From the NCBI GenBank assembly GCA_944548615.1, contig OX155967.1:5305281-5369280 (forward strand): a stretch of DNA of 64,000 nucleotides. Direction: 5' to 3'. The notes beneath the pieces were generated by a model. That model was not told the origin of the DNA. It did no database searches and saw only the letters and a program-made list of their open reading frames with translations. A program made the translations under genes and the position numbers. Positions 27,701 to 39,003 of this stretch are shown here, piece after piece; within the stretch, counting starts at the first letter, position 1; each line of letters begins with the position of its first letter. The stretch is from Micropterix aruncella (lineage: Eukaryota; Arthropoda; Insecta; Lepidoptera; Micropterigidae).

Positions 27701-29566
27701 ATGTCTACAAAAGTATCTTTAAATTTTAAAACTTACGGACCTTTAAAAATCGCGTCCGTGAAACCAGTTATATTTTACAATCTGTTTACAATAGTTGTAT
27801 ACGATAATGATAGTTTTGAAGAAGAGCCTTTGAAGATACATCCGGAGTTTTCTGTGAGATCGATACTGTGCGCGAACAAGTTGATTCTTTGTATCGACGA
27901 TGATGAAAACTTGCATTATGGAAGGATCAAGAGAGGAAGTTTGGGTGTTTTGAAGCTGGTGCAAAGCTGTGTCTTGTGTTACTGTGTTTTCGACAATGAT
28001 CTGTACGTTTTGCAAAGAAATTTGAATGAACTGGCTCTAATTGTGTACAATATAGAGAATTCCATTAGGAAATCAAGAGAAATAGCGGTGGATTTTGATT
28101 TCTATATAAGCAGCGACGATTGTGAAATTTCATTCTGTTCCAGCGATGTATTTTCTTATGGTTTAAAAGAGAAATTCGGATTTATGTTGCAAAGCAAGAT
28201 TTTGTTTCTACGGACTCACGGCAGCGTGTTTTGGTTGACGATTCCAAATGAATACATTGAGAAAGTCGCTGCCAATTTGTTATATGAAGCTGTTTTACCC
28301 ATTTTGAGCTTTAGGATGCGGAAGAACGATATAATCTTGAGTTTAAAATGTGGAAGTTTAGTGTTTTTGTCATCTGGAACAGTAGATGCATTATTTTTGA
28401 ATGGAAAGATTGAGGGCTTTGCTGAAATGAAAGATAATATTTTTTTGTATATGACGGACGGGCGGTTGTGCTCCGTTGAATTTGAAAATCGTTGCATATC
28501 AGCAATACGCGAACAGTGTTTTACATCAATCCACGATTTTGCAATCGATCGCGATAGATCAATCGTTTATTTGATCACGGATAATAAACATGTTTTGACC
28601 GTGTCGTTTGATGCGCTTTTAAAGAAACGAGATTTGGATACGGTTCGCTTTTTACGTTTTCCGAGCGAGATAGAGCGAGCGAAAGACACCGTCGAGCGTC
28701 TGAAGAGAGAAGTCGCAGCGAGCGAGACGCTTGCCGAGCGCATTACGATCGAAAAGCATCTCGTTTTGTTGTGCATGCTGTCGTTGCATGGATCTGTTTT
28801 TGAACGAACGCCGAACCTGGATGTTTTTGTCGCCGACAACGTTTTAAGCGTTAAATTGGAATTTGAACTCGAGTTTCGTTTACGTTTCAACGAAATGAAC
28901 CGAATGTTGAAAACGAACGCTTGGCACATCGTTGTGACGACGCAGACGCGAATTAAAAACAAAACAATTTCAACGCCGATCAGAGATTTGGAAAATATAG
29001 TAATCGATGTGTCGTTTAAAAAAAGCGAGATTTCATTGCCTATCTTCGTGAAGGCGTTCCTCTGTTTAGAATATTCCGACGATTGCCATATTGTGCTCGT
29101 TTCCAAAACAAAAAATCTGTCAATATTTGACATAATATCACAGAAAACTAAACGTTTGAAATCTCTCGACGATCGAATCGCAGCAATCGCGTCGAAACAC
29201 GTCGGCCTCTTACGCAATATCGACGAAGAACTCACTAAGCCAGTTTACTCATTCCGTCTACCGCTTTCAAACGTGTCAATCGTGTCAAAAATATTCCCGG
29301 AGGGTTTTCAAAGTCGATTTAAATTCTCCGATTTCTCAAAATCCGCCCTTCCAATAAAGTGCTTCTTTGAAAATTCTGAAATATCACTAGAAGTAATCAA
29401 AGATGATACTGGGCTGTACGTTGACATCGCCTGTGACTGTCCACGGATATTAATGCATTTAAGAGTATATCTAACGGAGGCGATAAGAAATTGTGAAAAA
29501 GAAACAAAGGAAAATGATGAGATAACGTCCAAACTGGTGGAACATGCTAATTACGCTCGATTTGAG
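27701..29566 (+). CDS. Unknown gene, exon 1
   Basis: 622 codons from the first ATG, which lies 13 bases after a MITE end. The reading frame continues 16 codons into the intron before a stop at 29612, but the GTGAGT donor at 29567 and the good phase-0 join to 37018 favour splicing. Confidence 0.85.
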
Positions 29567-32500
29567 GTGAGTTCTTCCTTCGAACTTGAAATAACCAATT
29601 CCATAATTTGCTAATGTGGATGTGTGCACAAGACTATTTGTAGGTAGTATCAGCGGCGACTGTTTCTCAAAAGTGAACGACGCTATTGACTATATATGGT
29701 ATTAGATTGCTCGATGCCATACTACATTTTGGCAACCCTTCTGGCGCTGATAGCATTGACGTCGAAACTAATAGCAATTTATTCGACCATCTATAGCACA
29801 GTATACCAAACAGTAGCTTTACTCTCGAGCTATAGGGCTTTGCGCAAAGAGAGTGCGAGGAATGTGGGCTGAGTACGTCTCGACGAAAGCCTTTGGTTAG
29901 CGTTACGCGAGGCAGGCGACTTTCCAAACGTTTGGGGCTGAGTAGTGGACATCTTGCTTCCATATCAGAGCCTTTACCACTCGTGACGTATTCACTTCGA
30001 TTTCAATAATGTTATCACTTGTGTCATTTTAAGGTGCGTCTGAGTAAGGTTCGGAATAGCTTTCTCTGCCAATCTTACTTATTCTACAACAAACTTCCAT
30101 TACACATCAGGGGCCTTGGTGAGGTTCACTTTAAGAAAAAGGTACAGGGTATTTTGACTAAAAACCCCATTTATAGCATTGAGGATTTCGACAACATCAA
30201 TTTTTCGCAGCTCTATTGACCTACTTGACTATTATTATTCCTTATTCTTTCTATTATTGACTATTTTACAATTGCGTTTTTTTTTTTTTTTTCTTCTTCA
30301 AACTATTGGCTATTGACAATAATAATTATTACTGATTTGTTTGTATTTGTGTTTTTTCTTTAAAATATCTTCCCGTATGATAATTTGGGAAATTATCCAA
30401 TATTTATTTGATTATTTAGTACTTAGGATTATATAGAAAATTAGATAGAAAATTTTACGAAATTACTTAAGAATTTTGATTGAAAATATTGGAAAATGTT
30501 GTTTCCTCTACATATATAACCTAGAAAATCTGCGCTTGGATGTTCAACGTTCATACCTTGCAATACTGACGTTCATATGTTATACCGGGTTAACCACGGA
30601 GCGACCGGGTTAACCCGGTCGCTCCGTAACATCCGCTGGGGGACCAAATGTCGGCCGCCTATGTAACACTCCGTAACGTTCTATACGGGACCAAACGCTC
30701 GCCGCTGCGAAAAATGCAATTTACAATTCGACACGCCGTACTATATACTTTCTGAGGGCGCTACGATATGGCCAAAATATCTTTAATTCAAGATTTCCAT
30801 CTGGCAATATCGAAGGACGATTTAAAAAGTGAGCATAGACGTCAAACGCTAGTGTCCGCCCAACACGGCCGCTTACGTTTCCGCAAAATGGGTGATAAAA
30901 ATGTTGTGTGTGCAGTGTTTGAGTGTTATTTACTGGAGAACAGTGAGTAATTTGCATTTTAAATAGATTCGGAATGAGGATTAGTCATTTGAGATAGTCC
31001 ATTTGCTGTTTTTCACGAATTTTTAAACAAAAGACTTCGGCGACGATAAACCCCTCGCGAAAAAATGGCCGTGTTTATTTTGTAATGTTTGTGAAATATC
31101 CCGATATATCGCGAAATATGACGTAATGTTGCTTTAATTTACTAACAAAATAGGTATTGCTTCATTTACATCCTAAGTTATCACATAATTAGGCGTATTT
31201 TGAACATTATATGTTGTTTTCTAATATGACTCGCGCAAAGAAAATTGTTTTGATAATTACTATGAGAGAATTAAGTGCGATTTTCCATAGTTTTTCGATG
31301 AAATGTGACTCTTTGGAGTATAGTAATTAGTTATTAGACATATAATAAGTATATAATGAGACAATATAATTGAAAAAATCTAACGAATTTTATATTATGA
31401 GCATTCAAAGTTTATTATTAAGTTTTGGACGCAAACTCTCAAAACTTTAGATTTTTCTGTAATATCAGACAAAGCTCAAAGTTCTGGTGTGATTTCTAAG
31501 AAGTGTGATGTAGTAATAAGGTTATTTTGAAAGAATTTCATATAAAAAAATACCATAAGTAGTAACCCGGAGTGATTTACACTTTTTTCGTTTTCGCTAT
31601 TCTAATAGTGATAAAAAGTTGTGATTATAGTTCAAATGGAAGCATGCAAAATATTATCAGGATCCGATAAAGTTAAGAGCTGCCGCCAGGTCAATGAACT
31701 TTTCGAAAAATCGAAATTTAGGGTGTACTTTAGCAATCAATTGCAGTGGTCTATAAACCTATTATTCTAACTATTATATTATTTTTTCATGTATACTATT
31801 GTCAAAAACATAAAAAATACATCATTGGCGTTTACTTGTGCGGGTGAAAGATAGTAAAAGGGGTGCGGGGAGGAGGGTAACATGCAAATCCGCGCACGCG
31901 CCAGTGGCACCTGTTACGTAAAGGTGAACGGTCGCGTCGATCGCGCGCTTTTGTTCTTTCCCCAATTACGACTTTGAATTGATTAATTGAAGTGAAGATG
32001 GATAAAACTCGCGGCTCATTAAAATGCCCGTTGTTTGGTGATACAAGTGAAATGAGAGAAAATGTTTTACCTACGTATGAAGACGTCATGAAGTGTTGTA
32101 AATGGACAAGATACCGGTTGATGCAAGAGCAAGAAAATGCAAAGGAACCGACATTTTCAGACATCGCAGATAGAGTTGTTACCAGAATTGAAGAAATATG
32201 GCTTTTGGCTTCAATTCCCACTGTAAGTAGAACGAGAATTATGCAAATGTTGAAAACATACCATAGTAAATGCCGGAGTGTAATAAAATCCATCAAAAAA
32301 CTTTCCGAAGACAAGTTACAATGTTTTCGAGAGACCAGTAACGTACTGTTTGATATCTGTGCCTGCAAATGTAAAAATATCGATTTGTGTACCTGTACTA
32401 AGGAGAAGAAGGTACCTAGAGAGGAACGCGGTTTTTTAATAGACCAGAGAACCTCACGGCGAATGTTTATCGGAGGAATAGACAATATTATCACAAAGAA

Positions 32501-35500
32501 GAAACAGAAAAGATTGGATAGGAAAATGAAGCTAGAAAAACCATCGACCAGTGTGTCAACTTTGGATGACACCATGGACAGAAAAAGAAAGCTAGAAGAA
32601 GAAGAACCATCGACCAGTGTGTCAACCTTGGATGACACCAGTCTCAATTCTAGCATGCAAGATCAAGAACTTGATAGAACCATGCAGACAAAAACTAATA
32701 GAGGTAGCAAACTGGTTTCATCTGTAAAAACAAATCAACTTGATTTAGCAACTCTGTCTATGACTTGTGACAGATATGGTGTGTCTGACAGAGCTGCAGC
32801 GGCTATTGTGTCAGCTCTTTTACACGACGTAAAATCAGACATACCCGTTATCGATCGTCATAAGCTGCGCCGAGAAAGAATAAAGAGGCGTGAGCAAATT
32901 GAAAAGAAAGACTATTCGTCAGACATATCGGCATTGTACTTTGACGGAAGAAAAGACGGAACTTCAGTTATTATTAAAAAGGACGGACGAAACTACAGAA
33001 AACAGGTTTTTGAGGAGCACATCTCGTTAGTGAAAGAACCAGGGTCTCGTTACTAGCTACATAGTACCGGCTTCTGGATCGGCTAAGGGAATAGAAAATG
33101 CCATCGGCAGGTATTTTTCAATAGAAGGGATATCTGAAGAGGGTCTTCTAGCTGTCGGATGTGATGGAACAAACGTCAATACAGGCAAATATGGCGGTGT
33201 AATCAGACTGCTAGAGAAGAGGTTGAATAAACCACTGCAGTGGATAGTTTGTCTACTGCATATGAATGAGTTAACTTTTCGGCACTTGTTTCTCCACCTT
33301 GATGGGTCGACTTCAGGACCCAGACCTACTGGCGCCATAGGTAAAGCACTTGAAAATTGCGAGCAGATGCCTGTCACACAATTTCAGAAGATTGAGGGAT
33401 CACTGATACCGATCACCAGTGATTTGAGCACAGACCAACTTTATTTACACAGGATTGTGTCAGCAGTGATAGCAAACTTTGTTCCGGATGATTTGGCTCA
33501 TAAATCACCAGGAAAATTATCACATGCAAGATGGCTGACCCGTGCAAACCGTGTAATGCGTCTTTATGTGGCTACGGAAAATCCAGATGAAAGATTGATC
33601 GTCTTAGCTACTTTTGTAGTGAAAGTCTACGCACCGACTTGGTTTGATATAAAAAATCACCCATCCTGCAAAGACGGCGCTAGACACCTCTTCAAACAAG
33701 TATCACGATCAAGGTATCTCTCGGATAATCTTAAAAAAGTAGTAGATCCTGTTATCCAGAGGAACAGCTACTTTGCACATCCTGAGAATATGCTGCTAGC
33801 CTTGCTGACCGACGAAAAGAAAAGCATACGAGAATTGGCTGCTCGTCGAATTGTCAAAGCAAGAACAACAGAAACATCTCAGTTAAGGATGTTTGAGGTG
33901 CCATGCATCAACGTCAATGCATCCGACTACATTGACCTGATTGACTGGCAGAGTGGTGTAACTGAACCACCTTTACTAAAACATCTCTCTGACCAGGAAA
34001 TCAGGTCATTTGTAGAATCGGGTGGAGAAGGGGACCTGGACTTCTTACGGCTTCCATGCCACACTCAAGCCGTGGAGCGAGCAGTGAAAGTCACAACAGA
34101 GGCATCGGCTTCTTTATGCACCCGAAAGGCCAGAATTGGGTCCATAAAAGCAAAATTGCAGTCAAGAGCGATTATGCCTAAGTTCGAGACGAAAAGGGAT
34201 TTTAGGGTGTAATTACCATATTATTATTTTTAAACTGTATTTGTGTACTATTAAACACAATTTTTTTATTAAAGGATGGCTATTAATCTTTCGTTTTTCT
34301 TAGTCGATGAAGCTAGAAAGCACTTTCTTTTTTTTTGCGAATTTTTGAAAAACATCCCTTTTTATCACATTTTTGAATTTTTGAATGCAAAGCGGCGGCT
34401 CTAGAATTATTTTTAAAATTATGAAATAAATCATAGTTCATCATCTTCCTATAACACATCTTTACCGCACTATTAGATCTCAGGAAAGTAAAAATAAAAA
34501 ATCTCCATACATCCATGCTCCACGTTAATAAGTAGTCACAAATTAAAAATTAAAAAATTTTTTTTTTACGAGAATACATAAAATTTTTCTTGGCTGAATA
34601 AATAAATATTTTTGTATGCAAATAAGTCAAAAAAAAGGTTTTGGTAAAGCATTTAATAAAGAACATAACTGTATTTACAATTTTTGCATATTTTACGTAT
34701 TTTGTGACAAAAAAATCGAAATGATTTTATAGGCGAGTTTTTTCAGTTCGCCAATTTTGTAATATTTATTCACTATTATCTTAATTGTTTTACGAGATAA
34801 AGTTATAATGTTTTATATTTCAAATTTCAATGCGGTCATTTTACAGTTATTCTTTTTATAATCGGTGTAGTGGTTTACAAGTTATGGTCGTTTGTATCAA
34901 GGTCGTCGACTCGCGTCGATTTTTCGCGCGAATATGTCGCGCGCAAAAGTGATAGCTGAATTTTTACTTCGCGAGAGGAGGGGTTTTTAGGTATTTATTT
35001 AAATATTATACTTGTTATTTTCATTACTTTTGACTTAACCAAGTGTAGGAACTCCTATCAACTGGTTTGAAATAAATAAATAAAAATAAGAGAAGATACT
35101 GTCTAGTATACTGTGTCTATATTAACATTGATAGGGAATAGTTTTTTTTTATAAAGGACTGATTGGTTATAAAATCCCAATAATTTAACCAATGATAATA
35201 ATAAAAACATTTAATTATTAGTGCCATTTATCACATATTACACAGGAATAATACGGAGAGATAGAATGCCATCTATTAGTCTATCTGAACTTATAGTGCA
35301 TAATTAGTACGTGTTTAAAGCTGTATACCAAATTAAAAATTGACATCTTTATGTAAATAATATTGAAATAATAAGGGCTATGATTTAGAAATCCTTTGTT
35401 TCTCCTTGTACATTGTTAATTTATTTCAAGATAGAATACCGCCTAGGGGTGTTTTGAGCGCCATCTAAAGTACGCGCCGCCATACTTTTATACTATGATG

Positions 35501-37125
35501 ATGATGTCCTCCTCATCGTGATACGACAACGGCGACCTCTTGGTTGACAGGACTTCTATGAAGATGCGCGCGGAAGTGACTTGTGAATCCCAGTTTGTTT
35601 CTAAAGGTCCAATTACAACACTACAGTAGAGTTCACCTCAGTTGTTGTAAGTGTATGTGTAAGTGGGCTTCGGACGAGTTTTGCGCTGTTGGCGGTTCCA
35701 GTCGAGGTTTTCAAGCTGGGCTTCCTCAAACTCTTTTACTTTGGTGGTCACCGTGGAGTGCCACTCGCTGCGTTTGTGAGCAGCCCTCTCCCAGCTCTCA
35801 GGTGGAATACCACTTTAGGCGCCTTTTTAAGACATCTTTATAGCCTAGGTGCTGTCCGCCGACTTTGCGTGCACCTTTTGAGAGTTGGGCATAAAACACG
35901 GCTTTTGGGAGGCGGCCGTCTTTCATACGCACTACATGCCCACACCACCTCAGCTGAGCTTTCATGAGCATAGCTTCCATGCCCTGCATTTTCGTCCGCC
36001 GTAACACTTCTGTGTTTGACACACGGTCTTCCCATGTTATCCTCAGGATGTTTCGGAGGCACCTCATGTGGAAGACGAGTAATTTCTTAATCTCTTTTCT
36101 GTAGAGGCACCACGCTTCAAAGGCATATAACAATATGTATAGGACAATCGCTTTGTAGACGGCCAGCTTTGTTTTTAGTTTCAGATCATGCGATTTCCAG
36201 ACACGTTGGTTTAGAGCCGAATTGAATATATACTGATAATACGAAAAACACCGATCGGCCTGCTTGGCCACCCAGGGGTTAATGATGAGGACACACCCGT
36301 AGTTGTCGGAAAATCCCGATCTGTTAAAAAGAAAATGATAGGTGTATTTTTCAAATTGAATTGAATTATGGAACATGCTGTTTTGGACAACATATAAGAC
36401 AGTCATAGCTAAGTGGTATACTGAACGATGCCTGCCTAAAATCATTGGATCTATGAAGAACTGGCGACCAAAGTCAAGAATGGATACCAGGTTCCTCCAT
36501 CACGATAATGCTCACCGTGCCAAAACCTGCATCGAATATTTGACTACGACTGGACTGAAACTTCTCGAGCACCCTCCTTAGAGTCCAGACCTTGCTCCCT
36601 GCGATTTTGCACTGTTACCGCATGTGGAAATGAAGCTAAAAGAGAGGCGGTTTCTAGTGATGAGGACCTTCTGTGGGCTGGGGACAACGAGTGTGCTTTA
36701 CTCTAGTGAAACTTGGCAGAACTGGTTTAATGATTGGTTTCAGTGGATAGAGAGGTGTATTGAATGTAGAGGAAATTACTTCGAAAAAATAACTAAACAG
36801 AGCTGTGTTGCAAATCTTTCCCAATACCCTTTGTACTTCAACATATTCTTGTATGTTCTTATATACAACATATTCTTGTACTTATTCTAGTGTATGGATA
36901 TTTTGGGCCCAGGAATGTTTGTGGTTATTTGTGTATTTGGGCCAGGATCGTATTTCTACTGGACTACAGGGATCCTGAATGAATTCCATATTGAAAATGT
37001 ATTTTTGTCTGTTTCAGAATATTCTGCGAGATCTGAACAATAGCTCTGAAACACTGAACGAAGACGAAATTCTCAAAATTTTTCGCAAGCTCTATGAAGA
37101 CCTCCTTCCAAGACTTCCAGTTTAA
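27701..37125 (+). CDS. Two-exon gene of unknown family, 657 codons
   Basis: Exon 1 (27701-29566) and exon 2 (37018-37125) join in phase 0 (GAG/GTGAGT donor, GTTTCAG acceptor) to give 657 residues. I do not recognise the family. What is seen: residues 1 to about 325 are rich in short hydrophobic beta strands (propeller-like spacing), about 330-365 form a charged helix (EIERAKDTVERLKREV), a second strand-rich block follows, and the end is short, helical and acidic (ETLNEDEILKIFRKL). No signal peptide or membrane segment. A propeller, helix, beta-domain order is also known in FANCB/FAAP100, but that is a lead, not an assignment. The codon bias and long clean frame argue for a real gene. The intron (29567-37017) is full of transposons. 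Confidence 0.8.
29680..30015 (+). repeat. Y-family fragment and T-family MITE copy 4
   Basis: 29684-29796 shares TGGTATTAGATTGCTC...ATTTTGGCAA with 3450-3500 and 42732-42780. 29797-30015 is a T MITE beginning CACAGTATACC and truncated at its right end. Confidence 0.6.
30019..30219 (+). pseudogene. LINE C-terminal tail
   Basis: 66 codons with LFYNKLPLHIRGLGEVHF, FKKKVQ and a short acidic end; same kind of tail as at 376 and 6238. 5' truncated. Confidence 0.5.
30220..30595. other. Intronic stretch, no recognised feature
   Basis: T-rich run at 30277-30292; otherwise A+T-rich and unassigned. Confidence 0.35.
30596..30627. repeat. 32-bp perfect palindrome centred on TTAA
   Basis: ACGGAGCGACCGGGTT is followed directly by its exact reverse complement. 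The centre TTAA is the left boundary of element X copy 2, so the palindrome looks like two piggyBac-type termini fused head to head at one TTAA. Confidence 0.9.
31563..34527 (+). mobile_element. Complete DNA transposon, 2965 bp, hAT-like 8-bp target duplication
   Basis: Ends TAACCCGGAG and CTCCACGTTA are imperfect inverted repeats. ATAAGTAG is duplicated at 31555-31562 and 34528-34535 and fits the hAT target preference nTnnnnAn. The copy of the host repeat at 6460-7798 carries the unduplicated site, which fixes both boundaries. It encodes one transposase-like product broken by a frameshift. Classification as hAT rests on duplication length and pattern only. Confidence 0.88.
31998..34212 (+). 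pseudogene. Transposase-like protein of an unassigned family, one frameshift
   Basis: Part 1 (31998-33056, 353 codons) has a cysteine cluster (ICACKCKNIDLCTC), a duplicated PSTSVSTLDDT unit and a basic C-terminal region. Part 2 (33058-34212) continues in the next frame with VPASGSAKG, VGCDGTNVNTG (a possible first catalytic Asp), HMNELTFRHLFLHLDG, SHARWLTRANRVMRLYV, VIQRNSYFAHPENMLLALL and CHTQAVERAVKVTTEASAS. I recall similar uncharacterised proteins in arthropod and cnidarian genomes but cannot name the family. Both parts are otherwise open, so the single shift near 33052-33058 is the only visible lesion; an assembly error or a tiny intron is possible. Confidence 0.75.
35115..35454. repeat. 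Z-family repeat, copy 1
   Basis: Matches 42839-43135 (shared TTTAACCAATGATAA, TAGTGCCATTTAT, AGAATGCCATCTATTAGTC). Non-coding, in the intron of the unknown gene. Confidence 0.65.
35455..36215 (-). pseudogene. RTE/R4-like LINE reverse transcriptase C-terminal fragment
   Basis: The minus strand shows TKLAVYKAIVLYILLY, FHMRCLRNILRI, RRTKMQGMEAML and LRWCGHVVRM, the conserved region after the catalytic core. The N-terminal part is absent and the tail is frameshifted. Ends with an ATCATCATCAT-like 3' repeat (35497-35508). Confidence 0.7.
36375..36815 (+). pseudogene. mariner transposase relic
   Basis: Reads FLHHDNAHRAKTC, LLEHPP, stop, SPDLAPCDF, then after shifts a tail with ERCIECRGNYFEK. HHDNA (second catalytic Asp) and HPP.SPDLAP.DF (third catalytic Asp) are mariner DD(34)D signatures. 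The N-terminal half is missing and at least one stop interrupts the core. Confidence 0.78.
37018..37125 (+). CDS. Unknown gene, exon 2 (terminal)
   Basis: 36 codons including the stop, after a TTTGTCTGTTTCAG acceptor; encodes NILRDLNNSSETLNEDE, then a helical tail ending LLPRLPV. An AATAAA lies 34 bases past the stop. The join is predicted from splice signals and phase only. Confidence 0.65.
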   Translation, partial: NILRDLNNSSETLNEDEILKIFRKLYEDLLPRLPV

Positions 37126-37158
37126 TGTGAATATGAATATACATTTAGGAAATGAAGA

Positions 37159-37164
37159 AATAAA
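37159..37164 (+). terminator. Polyadenylation signal of the unknown gene
   Basis: AATAAA 34 bases after the stop at 37123-37125; the position is normal for a short 3' UTR. Confidence 0.5.
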
Positions 37165-37364
37165 TGGTGAGATTGTCTCTCGCCTGCGATTTTCTGATGT
37201 TGTTTATTTGGCAGTGCCTTGGGCGCCAGTGTCGGATAAAATGTGACATCCATCCAGATAAGATCCATCTGAAAGCATCCAGTCAAGATCTGACTGCTTT
37301 ATTTCAAAAAAATACCTACCCAGGAAAAGTTTGTAGAGTCCGAGAACCACATCAATAACTTGGG

Positions 37365-38115
37365 TTGTCGACTACAGCAGGCGAGCCCGTCACCTCAGGA
37401 AGTTTTAACGATTAGTCGTTCTATCTCCCTGGAGTGAACGTAGAAGACTTGGGGACGAAACAGTCCACCATCTAGCTACGTCACAAGCCCGTAAGAGGCC
37501 AACGCCTTAACCGCGAATGTTACCTGGCGGGCCAACACTCACGCCCTTACTTCCAATTGTGACCAGATTACTCCGGTCTCTCGATTGGTTACGAGTTCGA
37601 GGTCGCTTGCGCAGTCCTCTCCCTTACGAACCGGTGAAACGGTGTATACCGAATCTATCGCTGACCACAGCGTCCTTTGCCCGGCTGTTCACCCAGGATC
37701 GGATGGCCGATGGTCGTTTCAAGAGCAGTCGTCGTAAGGTCCGCAACCACCCCCGCTCTATAGGAAACAGTATTGCTTCCAGACTCCCCCGACTGTTAGT
37801 CAGAGTGCACAGTCGATTGGCTTGCGCCGCACGGTGCGCAGACCATCCATGAGCGTCAGAAGGGGAAACTGACCATACGGCCAGAGTCCTACCCGGGCTC
37901 GCACTTCATGCGTGGAGGCCGTCGGATAGGTGTTGACCCGTGAGTGTGACCAACCCTGAACAGAATGGGTCTTCGTGGCCAATTCAGCAAGGGCCCGTTA
38001 ACTCCCAACCACATCAATAATCAGGGCGAGGGTCACACTACAGGGCTGGACTATCCGATAGGCCAAGTAGGCACCGGCCGATGGGCCCTACGCCTTTTAC
38101 GGGCCCTGCGACAAG
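37365..38115 (-). repeat. W-family repeat, copy 2 (longest)
   Basis: About 750 bp, reverse orientation to 17760-18372. It adds about 130 bp at the 5' end (around GGGCCCATCGGCC, 38075-38115) that other copies lack. Starts about 240 bases past the stop of the unknown gene. Confidence 0.75.
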
Positions 38116-39003
38116 GGATCATTACAATTATAATTTTTAAAATTGTTTCTCATAGATAGAAAAAAAACATGGAAATTCTAAGGAGAAAATGTTTAATAAA
38201 CGTTTTGATCAGACTAATAGTATAAATGCTATAAATTATCGACAGTTTCCCGCTGCCAGTCTGTATGATCGTATTTTGTTTATGTGCGCGATGCGACATA
38301 AGCGTTGTCAGAATTGTTAAAACCTTAGAAAGCTAGCCATGGCAATGAAACTCACGACGGCATGTTTTCAATCCTCGAAAATGTATGTGTAGAGGGTGTT
38401 AGTGCACGCATACTAATATATAACAGTGGCGTAATTAATGATGGCGATTTTTACCGCGTATAATTACATAATTACGTAAATACGGAGATTGGCTGCCTGC
38501 AAATTGTCACAACAGGAAAACCACCGATTGGTGGTATTGGCATTTCAGCGGCTAACCACCCACTTTGCCGATGCGATCATGTTTTGTTTTTATAAACTTC
38601 TATTCTACACTATATCGTTGTTAGAATGTTTGACAGCGCAAAGGGGCCCTGAAAAGTGCAAAGGGGGCTCTGAGATTTCGACGGCCTAAGGGCCTCTACA
38701 TGGGTTATTACAGGACTGCACACCACCCCTCAGTCCCTCATTACCTTCTCTGAAATTCCTGGGAGTCGGGAATTTTGCAAAATATGTGCGAATACACCGC
38801 AGGCCCTTTTAGGGTATGGCAAATTTTATCCGTAATTAGACGACGACTAAGCGGCATATGCGGCTTTTTTTGGTCTCTCGAAACTGAGCATTATCTTGAA
38901 TCGGGCGCATTTTAAAGTGTATGGCCAATACGCGCTGTGTAAATCATCTTTGTTTTCATGTTTATGTCACATTTATTGAGAATAGTAGATGCATTTTATT
39001 ATT
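38116..39003. other. Intergenic stretch with a decayed repeat
   Basis: 38330-38470 pairs with 5738-5880. 38489-38700 is open on the plus strand but not recognisable. The last 31 bases (38973-39003) duplicate 39743-39773. Confidence 0.45.

Larger units (their letters stand above)
30610..34985. mobile_element. piggyBac-type element X, copy 2, split by a 2965-bp transposon
   Basis: Reverse-oriented relative to the copy at 6460-7798, diverged but alignable from the TTAA end through 31562 and again from 34536 to about 34985. The break is exactly the insertion 31563-34527 with its 8-bp duplication. The right end is poorly preserved. Confidence 0.7.

Noticed and set aside
28567..29235. 222-codon minus-strand frame opposite the unknown gene
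   Set aside because: Antisense shadow; composition is Ser/Arg/Phe-rich with no domain, and the plus-strand frame is longer and splices cleanly.
30768..30950. Plus-strand ORF of 60 codons within the intron of the unknown gene as a host exon
   Set aside because: It lies inside element X copy 2, and a similar frame occurs in copy 1 (reverse of 7465-7698), so it is repeat-derived.
32008..34212. Transposase-like ORFs as a host gene nested in an intron
   Set aside because: The ORFs sit wholly inside an element with inverted ends and an 8-bp target duplication, and a frameshift breaks them.
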